From a virus: a stretch of DNA of 53,516 bases. A program made the position numbers and the translations under genes. The DNA lies in the IMG/VR virus record IMGVR_UViG_3300037840_000123, positions 1 to 53,516 of that record. One strand, given 5' to 3'. A model generated the notes under the pieces. It did no database searches and was not told where the DNA came from. It was given only the letters and a program-made list of their open reading frames with translations. Shown here piece by piece: positions 11,688 to 18,715 of the stretch (position 1 is the stretch's first letter; every line of letters begins with the position of its first letter).

Positions 11688-12547
11688 TGATCTATCTCGA
11701 CGCCACAGCCCTGAAAGCCTGGAGTGACTGCCGGGAGTTTTACCGGAACCGGGAGATCCTGAACCGCGTCTCGGCGGTTCCCAACATACATTACGAATTT
11801 GGTAAATATGTCCATGCTGCGGTCGAAGAATTCTGGAAGGGTGAACCATTCGAGAAAGCGTTGGCAGTCGCCTCCGAGATGTCGCTCTTGTATCCAGTAA
11901 AATCTCTCAGCCCTACAGAGATGCAAACGTGGCAGCGATTGATTGAGGGACTGCCAGACGTTCTGGCAGCATACTTTGATGCTGTCGAGTATTCGCCGAC
12001 GCAGTTGATCTGGTGCGAGCAAGAGTGGTCTCTACCCTACAACAGCGACGTGACACTCTGTGGACGACTGGATAGGCTGATGGTCGGTCCCCGGCTTGTG
12101 GATGTCAAAACAGCCAGCGAGATAAACCGTGGCAGCACTCCTTGGAAGCAGGCGTACCGAGAGGAGAAGCTACTTGACCTTCAATTTCAGTTGTACGACT
12201 ACTGGCTATCGAAGTCTGGAACGCCGCCGATTGAATGCTACCTCGAAGTCATCCTGAAACCGTACAAATCAAAAGCTGCGAGATATGAACGGATTGATCT
12301 GCCGGAAGTCATCACACCTTCTTACCGAAAGCGGTTCGAGCAGCAGTTGGCGTGGAAAATTTCAGAGATCACGCACTACATCAAGAACTACTCCGATCAG
12401 CGACCGTGGCCGATGGCCGGAGGCTTGGCCTGCACTACTAAATACGGAGAGTGTAGCTACGCTCCAATTTGTCGCTGGGGAGAAATTCCGAAGACACTGG
12501 TTAATTTCAAGCCCAGAGAAGAACACCTTTCAATACGCCGTACTTGA
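11684..12547 (+). CDS. PD-(D/E)XK nuclease, Cas4/RecB-like with four cysteines, 287 aa
   Basis: ATG 11684 overlaps the previous stop by 4 nt. N-terminal Ser-Asp-Cys16-Arg, then Gly-x2-Val-His-Ala (His motif), Gly-Arg-Leu-Asp near residue 128, and Leu-Val-Asp-Val-Lys-Thr near 138-143, which form the PD-(D/E)XK active site. The C-terminal Cys250-x6-Cys257-x5-Cys263 with Cys16 matches the iron-sulfur clamp of Cas4, AddB and related exonucleases. In phages this enzyme degrades or processes DNA ends and works with a single-strand annealing protein; the candidate partner is at 12826. Confidence 0.8.
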   Translation: MMIYLDATALKAWSDCREFYRNREILNRVSAVPNIHYEFGKYVHAAVEEFWKGEPFEKALAVASEMSLLYPVKSLSPTEMQTWQRLIEGLPDVLAAYFDAVEYSPTQLIWCEQEWSLPYNSDVTLCGRLDRLMVGPRLVDVKTASEINRGSTPWKQAYREEKLLDLQFQLYDYWLSKSGTPPIECYLEVILKPYKSKAARYERIDLPEVITPSYRKRFEQQLAWKISEITHYIKNYSDQRPWPMAGGLACTTKYGECSYAPICRWGEIPKTLVNFKPREEHLSIRRT

Positions 12548-12567
12548 CTTGATAAGGATAAAGGTTA

Positions 12568-12723
12568 ATGTCCGATCTGAAGACAGTTCAGTTTTTATCC
12601 TCAGTCGAAAATATTGCTATAGCTGCGATGGCAGTAGTAACTATGTCGGCAGTTGTGGCCCGGTTTTCGATCTTCTGTTGGCAGTGGGTCACTAGAAGTT
12701 TAAAGAGGGAGGGGGTGAAGTAG
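12568..12723 (+). CDS. Small membrane protein, 51 aa
   Basis: ATG 12568 after AAGGATAAAGGTTA. One hydrophobic segment (about residues 14-37, Ala/Val/Met-rich) with Trp at its end and a basic tail. Its stop codon lies inside the 5' arm of the structured element at 12718. Unrecognised. Confidence 0.5.
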   Translation: MSDLKTVQFLSSVENIAIAAMAVVTMSAVVARFSIFCWQWVTRSLKREGVK

Positions 12724-12791
12724 CGGGAGCTTCCCTGCGGGAAAGAGCCACAGTGCGGCTGGTGCTGTGCCCAAAGGTTCTCCCGCTACTT
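12718..12791 (+). ncRNA. Candidate three-way-junction RNA element
   Basis: Outer stem: 12718-12729 pairs perfectly over 12 bp with 12780-12791 (AAGTAGCGGGAG / CTCCCGCTACTT). Inside are TTCCC-TGC-GGGAA (12731-12743) and CACAGTGC-GGCTG-GTGCTGTG (12749-12769, 8 pairs including two G-U). No U-run follows, so it is not a standard terminator. It lies 34 nt upstream of the annealing-protein start. It could be a riboswitch-like leader, a processing site or a small RNA. Confidence 0.55.
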
Positions 12792-12825
12792 GATTCCCTT
12801 ACCCTAAATAAAGTGAGATGAAAAT

Positions 12826-13620
12826 ATGAACGAAGGAACCGTGGTTACTGCCAGCGATAAGGCCGCCCTCGCCAAGGAGGACATCAAGGAAAAGATACTC
12901 CGCCAGAAACGTGAGCAGGAACAGTCTGAAATTGACCAGCTCTGTTTGGGGGATTCCCTTGAATGGACCCGCCTCACTCCACAGGCGCAGATCCTCTACA
13001 TCCGCAGTAAGCGGTATTATGTTTCCGACAAGGATGGAAGCGCCTACATTTCCATGAAAGCAGTGGATGCGATGGGCATGGTCGGTTACGCGATGGAGAA
13101 GAAACTCTCCGTTCTGGGGAACGATATTTACCCACTGTTCAAGCGGATCGACGGCGAGTGGCGAGTCACCAATTTCGGGGTATCCTCGGAAGCAAGGGCG
13201 CGGGTGGCTAAAAATGAAGGAGTAAGTTTCGGCCCTCCGCATTACAAAGATGTCACCCGTCCTTGGCCAAGGAATTCCTTTAACTCCAAGCCTTTCTGGA
13301 CAGAGGAAGATATCGGCATCGAATGCACCATTAACATGTACGTGGGCGCCGTCTCGGAGCCGTGTGTGTTTACGGCGTGGCTCTCGGAATGGTATATGGG
13401 CAAGCCGGAGGACAAGGGACGCCGTAGCTTCTGGGACAAGAACCCTAGCTGGATGCTGATGGTAAGGGCCAAGGATAAAGCCATCACACTTGGCTCCGGT
13501 GTTGGACAAAGCGATCCCCAGCAGGATGATGTACCTGAAATACAGGTGGTTCCGCCAAGGCCGCAAGTGGTCTCGACCGAATTTAAGGAAGTACCGATCA
13601 AAACTCAAAAGGAGAATTAA
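12826..13620 (+). CDS. RecT/Bet-like single-strand annealing protein (divergent), 264 aa
   Basis: ATG 12826. The centre has features of the RecT/Redbeta superfamily: a charged N-terminal helix, a Glu-Glu-Asp-Ile-Gly-Ile-Glu-Cys-Thr strand near residue 165, a Phe-Thr-Ala-Trp-Leu-Ser-Glu segment, and Phe-Trp-x-Lys-Asn-Pro-x-Trp-Met-Leu-x-Val-Arg-Ala-Lys near 205, which recalls the Trp-x(3)-Pro-x2-Met-Leu-x2-Arg-Ala helix. The C-terminus is Pro/Gln-rich, as in many annealases. Its position after the Cas4-like nuclease fits a SynExo recombination pair. The assignment is by motif and context, not by close identity. Confidence 0.55.
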   Translation: MNEGTVVTASDKAALAKEDIKEKILRQKREQEQSEIDQLCLGDSLEWTRLTPQAQILYIRSKRYYVSDKDGSAYISMKAVDAMGMVGYAMEKKLSVLGNDIYPLFKRIDGEWRVTNFGVSSEARARVAKNEGVSFGPPHYKDVTRPWPRNSFNSKPFWTEEDIGIECTINMYVGAVSEPCVFTAWLSEWYMGKPEDKGRRSFWDKNPSWMLMVRAKDKAITLGSGVGQSDPQQDDVPEIQVVPPRPQVVSTEFKEVPIKTQKEN

Positions 13621-14256
13621 ATGACTGAATACAAGCGCATTCCCGCAGGAAAGTACGGCACCAGTAAAGCCCCTGGTCTGGAGATCATCCAATATCAGGG
13701 AGCGAAACTGCAAGACGACGGTTCCACCCGTCACGGCTTGCTGGTAAAGGCGATCTCCATTTCCAAGGAGCAAGCGGAAGCAGCGGTGAAGGCGTCAGCC
13801 AACGGCTCCAATCTATCGGATGCGGTAAAAGCTTACATGCTGGAGCCGGAAGTGCCGGATGGAACCCAATTCCTGAATGTAACCTTCCGTCCGGAATGGC
13901 TGACGGCGGAAGCGGTCGCCTTGGCCTTCAACAAGGAAACCTGGGTGGAGTTTGGAGCCAAGCCGAACCTGGATGCGACTTCCAATCTGAAGGCATCCAT
14001 CACCGAGTTGGCAGCCACTTTCCTGTCATCCGAGCAGATCCAGCAGGAACAACCGCTGATTGACGCATACGACAAGATTGTGACCCAGATCCGCATCAAT
14101 CTATCGACGCTGCTTCATCTGGAACGAGCCGCCGGCATGCCGTTCACCTTTGACCCGGATTTCGAGAAGTTCAAGGGAACCAAGTTCTCCGGCAGAGTGA
14201 CCGAAAAACCGGGAACAGGTGGCCGGGGGCCGATGTTCAATGTCTATGTGGACTAA
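13621..14256 (+). CDS. Hypothetical protein of the recombination operon, 211 aa
   Basis: ATG 13621 follows the previous stop directly, with AAAGGAG upstream. A beta-rich first part (Gly-Lys-Tyr, Tyr-Gln-Gly), a central Ala/Glu-rich helical region and a flexible Gly-rich C-terminus. Position after the annealase is where phages often keep an SSB or recombination mediator, but no OB-fold signature is clear. Confidence 0.6.
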   Translation: MTEYKRIPAGKYGTSKAPGLEIIQYQGAKLQDDGSTRHGLLVKAISISKEQAEAAVKASANGSNLSDAVKAYMLEPEVPDGTQFLNVTFRPEWLTAEAVALAFNKETWVEFGAKPNLDATSNLKASITELAATFLSSEQIQQEQPLIDAYDKIVTQIRINLSTLLHLERAAGMPFTFDPDFEKFKGTKFSGRVTEKPGTGGRGPMFNVYVD

Positions 14257-14694
14257 ATGATTCCCGCCGAGCACAAACTCGGATTGGAACCATTGTGGTT
14301 CACTGGGAAAGAGTGGGCTGATGGAACAGCCCACCACTTCCTCCGGCAGCAGTTTGAATTGCGGGTTCGCCAGCAAAGGATGCGATCACAATCAAAATCC
14401 GGGCCATCGGTTGACACCTCCGATCCGGTGTCCGACTGCGATCAACAAGCCCGTCCTGTCGCTTCGCTCCACACCACGGGCAAGTATAGCAGGACAACCC
14501 GCACTGGAAACGCTTACTACGACGCGCATTATGTCGGTTTCTATGACCATTTGCCGAGACGGCATCAAGTCGGACTAAAAGCGTGTGCACGGCTAATCCA
14601 ACGGGCCGAACCGTTGGTGGGGGTTTGGGAAGGGGGCGAAGCCCCTTTCCCTCTATACGGGAGAATGAAATGCTTACTTGTGAGCGGGTGGTAG
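14257..14694 (+). CDS. Doubtful 145-aa ORF
   Basis: ATG 14257 directly follows the previous stop but has no Shine-Dalgarno. The protein is Arg/Gln/His-rich without a visible domain, and long alternative frames exist on both strands here. The 3' end includes the GC-rich hairpin at 14632 and overlaps the next gene. The 14257-14669 interval may instead be non-coding or decayed. Confidence 0.25.
   Translation: MIPAEHKLGLEPLWFTGKEWADGTAHHFLRQQFELRVRQQRMRSQSKSGPSVDTSDPVSDCDQQARPVASLHTTGKYSRTTRTGNAYYDAHYVGFYDHLPRRHQVGLKACARLIQRAEPLVGVWEGGEAPFPLYGRMKCLLVSGW
14632..14651 (+). terminator. GC-rich hairpin
   Basis: AAGGGGGC-GAA-GCCCCTTT forms 8 pairs including one G-U with a 3-nt loop, followed by CCCTCT. 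It lies about 20 nt before ATG 14670. It resembles a weak terminator or an RNA-stabilising hairpin; there is no strong U-run. Confidence 0.4.
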
Positions 14695-14960
14695 TCAGAA
14701 ATAAAGGCAACTATGACATTTACGGAAAGCTGATCAAGTGGCATGAGAAGTGTGGACTTCGGGCCGAGGAGCATGAACTGACTGGTCAACTGGCGATAGT
14801 GAAGGCAGTTCTCTGTGGCAGGCATTATCTGGAAGCCCTAGAAGAGATCAGGAAGCAATCTCTGGGGATCGGTAAGCCCAACTATCATACCAAGGCCAAG
14901 GAACAGATGGACTTCAGTGATATTGGTCGCTCAGATGCGAGCGAAGCGAGCAGGCAATGA
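14670..14960 (+). CDS. Hypothetical protein, 96 aa
   Basis: ATG 14670 after GGGAGAATGAA. Cys/His residues in the first half (Cys-Glu-Arg, Trp-His-Glu-Lys-Cys, Leu-Cys-Gly-Arg-His) could bind a metal. The C-terminus is polar and encoded by the purine-rich GCGAGCGAAGCGAGC stretch. No family recognised. Confidence 0.5.
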   Translation: MLTCERVVVRNKGNYDIYGKLIKWHEKCGLRAEEHELTGQLAIVKAVLCGRHYLEALEEIRKQSLGIGKPNYHTKAKEQMDFSDIGRSDASEASRQ

Positions 14961-15182
14961 GTGGCCCGTCCCCGCCACCTCCAGTGCAAGCGTGGGCACG
15001 AAGACTGGGAGCCGTATACCCGGAAGACTCCCCAGGGGAAGCTGTCCACGACCCGAAGGTGTAAGCTGTGTCATCGGCTGAGTGGCAGCAGAAGCTGGGA
15101 AAAGAAGAAGGCGCTAAGGTTAATCCGATTCATGGAGGCATTTCATGGAAATATTCCGGTGGCTGAGCCGTGGATGTGGTGA
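14961..15182 (+). CDS. Zinc-binding HNH-like small protein, 73 aa
   Basis: GTG 14961 follows the previous stop. Cys-Lys-Arg-Gly-His near residue 9 and Arg-Arg-Cys-Lys-Leu-Cys-His near residue 33 form a plausible zinc knuckle, followed by a very basic helix. The pattern recalls the zinc part of small HNH proteins, but the full catalytic His-Asn-His set is not visible. The end overlaps the next gene by 38 nt. Confidence 0.5.
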   Translation: MARPRHLQCKRGHEDWEPYTRKTPQGKLSTTRRCKLCHRLSGSRSWEKKKALRLIRFMEAFHGNIPVAEPWMW

Positions 15183-15462
15183 GCCGGGAACGAATGCCCG
15201 GATGCGACGGCTGCTGGGTGCCAGACCAAAAGCGTCCCGCTATGTTCATGCCCAGCCCAAAGATGTCACCGGCATCGAAAGGGTGGCTCTCGAATATGCA
15301 GCGGAAGCGGCTATAGACGGATTGCTAGAGATACCCATCTGTGATCTTCCAGCGGCGTATCTCATGGGAGAAGTCAAGCTGTCAACTGACGATTTATACG
15401 TTCCCGGTTCCCGGTTGCCACGGCATATTGGGAGGTGGGTGGCGGAAGAGGAAAGAGGATGA
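15145..15462 (+). CDS. Hypothetical protein, 105 aa
   Basis: ATG 15145 is supported by GGAGG 6 nt upstream although it overlaps the previous gene. A basic N-terminal third is followed by an acidic helix-rich domain. The TGA overlaps the next ATG by 4 nt. No family recognised. Confidence 0.5.
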   Translation: MEIFRWLSRGCGEPGTNARMRRLLGARPKASRYVHAQPKDVTGIERVALEYAAEAAIDGLLEIPICDLPAAYLMGEVKLSTDDLYVPGSRLPRHIGRWVAEEERG

Positions 15463-16061
15463 CCTGCCATAACATCCTTCTTGGCGACGGCAATTCCTGG
15501 CAGTGTTTGGATGTGAGCAATTCCGCTCACTGCCACATCTCGCTCCGCTCGCCGGAGATTATGATTGCATTTCTCGTCATTATCGTCCTACTATTGATTG
15601 GAGCAATTCTCTTGGACCGACACTTTCACAAAGAAGAAATCGGGCTGCTGCGGGACATCGACCGCACCGAACGGAAGATTCTTGAACAGCTTGAACCGAG
15701 ACTGAGCTTCATCAAAATCAAATTTCAAAGGGGTAAGATTATGGCAGAAGGACCGGTAACACTTTCAGTTGGGCAGAAGACAACCGCATCCATCGACGGG
15801 TTTGACCAGAACGGGGCACCCTATTTGGGTGTCATTCCACCCGTTACGTTCTCCATCGACAACTCAGCAATCGCCTCATCGACACCGAACAGCGACGGCG
15901 TGACGGACGTGGTGGCTGGGATATCGGCTGGCGTGGCTAATCTGACGGCTACACTGACCAACGCCGCTGGCACCAAACTGACCGATACCGAGACGGTGAC
16001 CGTTACCGCCGTGGTTCCGGTGCTCAGCTCCATAAAGGTGTCGTTCTCCGCGCCCGCGTAA
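15459..16061 (+). CDS. Membrane-anchored Ig-like (Big_2-type) protein, up to 200 aa
   Basis: ATG 15459 overlaps the previous stop after GAGGAAAGAGG. One frame covers three parts: a Cys/His N-terminus, a strong transmembrane helix (starting at Met of ATG 15561) plus a charged coiled-coil stretch, and an Ig-like domain of about 105 residues (starting at Met of ATG 15741). The Ig-like part has the Val-x-Leu-x-Val-Gly-Gln opening and Asp-Thr-Glu-Thr-Val-Thr-Val-Thr strands seen in phage Big_2-type proteins. Both internal ATGs have usable ribosome-binding sites (GGAG; AAGGGG), so separate short products are possible. Ig-like phage domains usually bind cell surfaces. Confidence 0.6.
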   Translation: MTCHNILLGDGNSWQCLDVSNSAHCHISLRSPEIMIAFLVIIVLLLIGAILLDRHFHKEEIGLLRDIDRTERKILEQLEPRLSFIKIKFQRGKIMAEGPVTLSVGQKTTASIDGFDQNGAPYLGVIPPVTFSIDNSAIASSTPNSDGVTDVVAGISAGVANLTATLTNAAGTKLTDTETVTVTAVVPVLSSIKVSFSAPA

Positions 16062-16070
16062 CTCAGGATG

Positions 16071-16096
16071 GGGCTGCCGCAAGGTGGCCCTTTTTT
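16071..16096 (+). terminator. Rho-independent terminator
   Basis: GGGCTGCC (16071-16078), loop GCAA, GGTGGCCC (16083-16090) give 8 pairs with two G-U, followed directly by TTTTTT (16091-16096). It lies 10 nt after the Ig-like gene, a clear intrinsic terminator for the rightward operon. Confidence 0.85.
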
Positions 16097-16102
16097 AAAT
16101 AT

Positions 16103-16178
16103 GCCGCTGTAGCTCACAGTGAGCACCGGACTTTTAGCCCGGAGGACGTTGCGAGTAACGACGCAGCCTGCGGCTCCA
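16103..16178 (+). tRNA. tRNA-Lys(TTT)-like element with abnormal D and T loops
   Basis: 76 nt including a 3' CCA. Acceptor GCCGCTG/CTGCGGC (6 of 7 pairs, T-T mismatch), T8-A9, D stem GCTC/GAGC perfect, anticodon stem CCGGA/CCCGG (4 of 5 pairs), loop CTTTTAG (U33, anticodon TTT, A37), 5-nt variable loop, T stem GTTGC/GCAGC (5 pairs, one G-U). The D loop is only 5 nt and lacks GG. The T loop is 10 nt and lacks TTCRA, so the normal elbow contacts cannot form. It begins 6 nt after the terminator. It could be a divergent tRNA, a decayed one or a tRNA mimic. Confidence 0.5.
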
Positions 16179-16191
16179 AAATTGGAGGCTT

Positions 16192-16620
16192 ATGAAACGA
16201 CTCGCATTGCTGTCCATCTTTCTCGCGCTGCCACTGCTGACCGGATGCGCCAAGCAGGCCGCGACCGCTCCCGTCCCCGGCTGCAACAACTCAACCGACT
16301 GCACCGCTGCACGGGCCATTGGCGACGCACAGGCGGCCATCCATTCCATCAAGACCTGGGAAGTATGCTCAGATTCCGCTTTCCCGGCCACAGTGACCTT
16401 CGATGGCCAGACAGCGTCTTGCACGGCTACCGCTGGCCCATTCCCGAAGGCATTCCGTAAGCCACTGTTCGACGCGGAAAACGCTTACAACATCGCGCAG
16501 GCGGCTGGCCTTGCCTACCACTCAGGAGTGACGACCAATCCGGCTGCGTTGTCTGCGGCTGTATCGCAGATGACAGCAGCTATTACTGCGCTGCTGAATC
16601 AGACCGGGAGCGTTAAATAG
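16192..16620 (+). CDS. Lipoprotein, 142 aa
   Basis: ATG 16192 after GGAGGCTT. The N-terminal signal has two basic residues, a hydrophobic core and the lipobox Leu-Leu-Thr-Gly-Cys, so the mature protein should be lipidated at Cys19. The mature part has three further Cys and an Ala-rich helical C-terminus. Phage lipoproteins often block superinfection or act as spanin-type lysis partners; which applies is unknown. Confidence 0.7.
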   Translation: MKRLALLSIFLALPLLTGCAKQAATAPVPGCNNSTDCTAARAIGDAQAAIHSIKTWEVCSDSAFPATVTFDGQTASCTATAGPFPKAFRKPLFDAENAYNIAQAAGLAYHSGVTTNPAALSAAVSQMTAAITALLNQTGSVK

Positions 16621-16621
16621 C

Positions 16622-16882
16622 GTGGAATCGCAGGCACAAAACGCACCACAGTTAACTGAATACCAGATTCACATGCTGTTGCTTGAGGCCAGCACTAAAT
16701 GCACGCTTACGCCGGAACCGCACGAGTTTCACGATTCACATGCTGGATATGATGGCTTGGGTTATGACAGAAGGCCACGTATTTACCGAACTCTTTGTCC
16801 GCGCGTGGCCGATGAAATGTTTCGGCTTGGAGTAGACGTGGTGAAACGATATCCCTACCTGCACCCGAAAGGAAATCTATGA
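16622..16882 (+). CDS. Hypothetical protein, 86 aa
   Basis: GTG 16622 directly after the previous stop. Polar, with His and Tyr-rich middle and a basic C-terminus (Lys-Arg-Tyr-Pro-Tyr). No family recognised. The end overlaps the next ATG by 4 nt. Confidence 0.45.
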   Translation: MESQAQNAPQLTEYQIHMLLLEASTKCTLTPEPHEFHDSHAGYDGLGYDRRPRIYRTLCPRVADEMFRLGVDVVKRYPYLHPKGNL

Positions 16883-17214
16883 GCTTGGCATTGCTCCTGC
16901 TAAATCTGCTCCCCGGCGTTATTGGCCAGTTCCCCGGCATCTCAACCACCATCAAGAGCATCATTGGCGACATCACAGCCTCGCTGGGCGCCATCTTCGC
17001 GTCAGGCGTGGTCTCGCAGCCTTCGGTGAACACGGCTCTGGCGGCGTGGGCTGGCGTCTTAGCGGCCCTGAAGGCGCAAGCCAACCTGCCAGCAGCTACC
17101 TTGGCAGCGATCTCTCAGCTTGAGATCGCGGTGCAGGCAGCCTTGTTGCAGGATGAGGTACTGGCGAAGTCAGTCAATTGGGGTGCCATCAACCCGATCG
17201 CGCCCGTGGCTTAA
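16879..17214 (+). CDS. Hydrophobic Ala-rich phage protein, 111 aa
   Basis: ATG 16879 after GAAAGGAAATCT. A hydrophobic N-terminus (Leu-rich, residues 2-15), further hydrophobic helices and an Ala/Leu/Gln-rich C-terminal half ending in Pro-Ile-Ala-Pro-Val. Similar small proteins occur in environmental phages near lysis genes. Its TAA (17212-17214) overlaps the stop of the convergent endolysin gene. Confidence 0.55.
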   Translation: MSLALLLLNLLPGVIGQFPGISTTIKSIIGDITASLGAIFASGVVSQPSVNTALAAWAGVLAALKAQANLPAATLAAISQLEIAVQAALLQDEVLAKSVNWGAINPIAPVA

Positions 17215-17690
17215 GAAGCGTTGACTTCGGCCCAGAAGGCTGCTTGACCTTCATTTTGATAGATTTGGCGCGCTTCGTCGTTCGGGGTGACTGGGAACCG
17301 GCCCGTAAGTTGCAGGTGAGGGTCATCTTGCAGTCTGAGCCAGTTGGCCCCAGAAACCAGCCCCAGAGAGACGCCAACAGCTTCCATGCGCTTCCACTGC
17401 GGGTGGGAGGCATTCCAGTCCACTGAGCCATCAGGATTGAGCACAGCGCAGTCACAGGCTACTCCGAAATTATGCCAGGATTCTCCACCTTTGGCGTTGG
17501 TCACGATATTCCCTGGTGCCGTTCTCCCTTGTGCGTAAAGCGCATTCTGCTCAGCCCACGTCCGCAGCCCGGCGGTCACGATGATCTCAATACTTTCCTG
17601 CTCAAGCATTTCCGCAAGCGTGGTGATCTTGTCCGCCAGCGCCGGATTGACGAAGGAGAGTTTAACCTCACTGGATGCATTCAGGCCCAT
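17211..17690 (-). CDS. Endolysin, M15C/VanY-type peptidase, 159 aa
   Basis: Starts at ATG 17690 behind GCGGAG. The zinc-peptidase motif Ser-x-His73-x2-Phe-Gly-x-Ala-x-Asp80 and the later Asp-Asp-Pro-His125-Leu match the metal ligands of L-alanyl-D-glutamate (D-Ala-D-Ala type) carboxypeptidases used as endolysins, with Thr-Ala-Gly-x-Arg-Thr upstream. It cleaves stem peptides of peptidoglycan for host lysis. Lacks a signal peptide, so a holin is needed. Last gene of the leftward operon. Confidence 0.9.
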   Translation of the reverse strand: MGLNASSEVKLSFVNPALADKITTLAEMLEQESIEIIVTAGLRTWAEQNALYAQGRTAPGNIVTNAKGGESWHNFGVACDCAVLNPDGSVDWNASHPQWKRMEAVGVSLGLVSGANWLRLQDDPHLQLTGRFPVTPNDEARQIYQNEGQAAFWAEVNAS

Positions 17691-18313
17691 GTAAACTCCG
17701 CATTCTGGATGAGTTCTGAGAACGTCCCACTGTTGGCGCCAAGATCGAGCTGCACCTGAAAGTTGGCGGAATCTGCCCAATTCGACTGTATGGCCTTCAG
17801 GTTCCCGAGACTTGAGGGTATCGGGAATATCAAACCATCAATCTCGACCGAAACAATCGAGTAGGTTTTCGCCCCAGTGTCGAACTTATAGACGTAGACA
17901 AAGGTATGCCACACGCCTGGAGTGAGCTTTCCCGGCTTGAACCCGGTGTCAATCCAGTTGCCCTGCGCGTTCGATATTTGTAGCATGCCGCCCTCGGCAT
18001 AGTTGAGTTGCGAGGAGAAGTTATAGATGTAGGTGGCAATCGAGACCTTGGTATCGAACTCCAACGCCTGTGCGGCGGTCAGGGAATCCGCATCCACCAT
18101 CACCTGAAACGACAGCGACAGGTTCCCGGTATTTGGACAGATGGGCCGGGAGATCGCCGCCAGCCAGTCGGCATATTTCGGCCCTTCGGTGTAGAGCAGC
18201 ATGAGGCCGCCAAGCTGGAAGAATCCGTAGTTGGTGGGCGAGACCCCGCCGATGTTTGCCCCGACTTCTTTCTTCCAGTCGGGGAGAGATTGAAGCTGGG
18301 AATCGGTAATCAT
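17681..18313 (-). CDS. Lectin-like (jelly-roll) protein, 210 aa
   Basis: ATG 18313 overlaps the upstream stop by 4 nt. The middle and C-terminal parts show strand-rich patterns of concanavalin/LamG-type folds: a Ser-Leu-Ser-Phe-Gln-Val strand, Tyr-Ile-Tyr-Asn-Phe, Gly-x-Trp-x-Asp-Thr-Gly and Gly-Val-Trp-His-Thr-Phe-Val-Tyr. Probably a virion-associated carbohydrate-binding protein or a companion of the endolysin. No catalytic motif seen. Confidence 0.55.
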   Translation of the reverse strand: MITDSQLQSLPDWKKEVGANIGGVSPTNYGFFQLGGLMLLYTEGPKYADWLAAISRPICPNTGNLSLSFQVMVDADSLTAAQALEFDTKVSIATYIYNFSSQLNYAEGGMLQISNAQGNWIDTGFKPGKLTPGVWHTFVYVYKFDTGAKTYSIVSVEIDGLIFPIPSSLGNLKAIQSNWADSANFQVQLDLGANSGTFSELIQNAEFTWA

Positions 18314-18489
18314 TTGGTGGATGCTTTCTCCTGCTGATCGAAGTGAGGATACGCGATCGCCAGCAATTCCTGCACGGTAATCTTCTGTTTCAGTGTCCGC
18401 AGTTCCACCTGGATGTCGTGCTGGCCCCACGCGCTGACGTCCGCCTTCAGGATTGATCCATCCGGCGCGTCATACTCAAAGTGGGCCAT
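18310..18489 (-). CDS. Hypothetical protein, 59 aa
   Basis: ATG 18489 is preferred (AGGAGCAAG upstream); a longer frame extends into the previous gene. A short protein with beta-type opening (Phe-x-Tyr-Asp-Ala-Pro-Asp-Gly) and a C-terminal helix. Unknown; its position between lectin-like and membrane genes suggests the lysis/tail region. Confidence 0.5.
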   Translation of the reverse strand: MAHFEYDAPDGSILKADVSAWGQHDIQVELRTLKQKITVQELLAIAYPHFDQQEKASTK

Positions 18490-18715
18490 CTTGCTCCTTT
18501 GCTGGCACTCCGGCCACGGTGACCGAGTGCGCGTCGCGCTCATCCTGGCGTCCCTGCGCCTTGGAAGCCAGCACCAGCTGATCCAGCCGGCTGTTGACCG
18601 CTTTGTGTACCTCATTCAGCTTGTAGATGACCGTAATGAGGCCACTCACTGCCACGATAAACGTAGGTGCGCCACTGATGAGCAATGCGATGTAATCTGG
18701 CTTGGCGGCTTGCAT
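18476..18715 (-). CDS. Membrane protein with coiled-coil tail, 79 aa
   Basis: One transmembrane segment (about residues 8-31) followed by a charged heptad-type region (Lys-Leu-Asn-Glu-Val-x-Lys-Ala-Val-Asn). This recalls XhlA-type lysis accessory proteins. Starts at ATG 18715, overlapping the upstream stop by one base. The tail overlaps the next gene by 14 nt. Confidence 0.55.
   Translation of the reverse strand: MQAAKPDYIALLISGAPTFIVAVSGLITVIYKLNEVHKAVNSRLDQLVLASKAQGRQDERDAHSVTVAGVPAKEQDGPL

Noticed and set aside
14300-14710. 136-aa minus-strand ORF opposite 14257-14694
   Set aside because: Arg/Ser/Pro-rich shadow-like composition and opposite to the operon direction; no ribosome-binding site.
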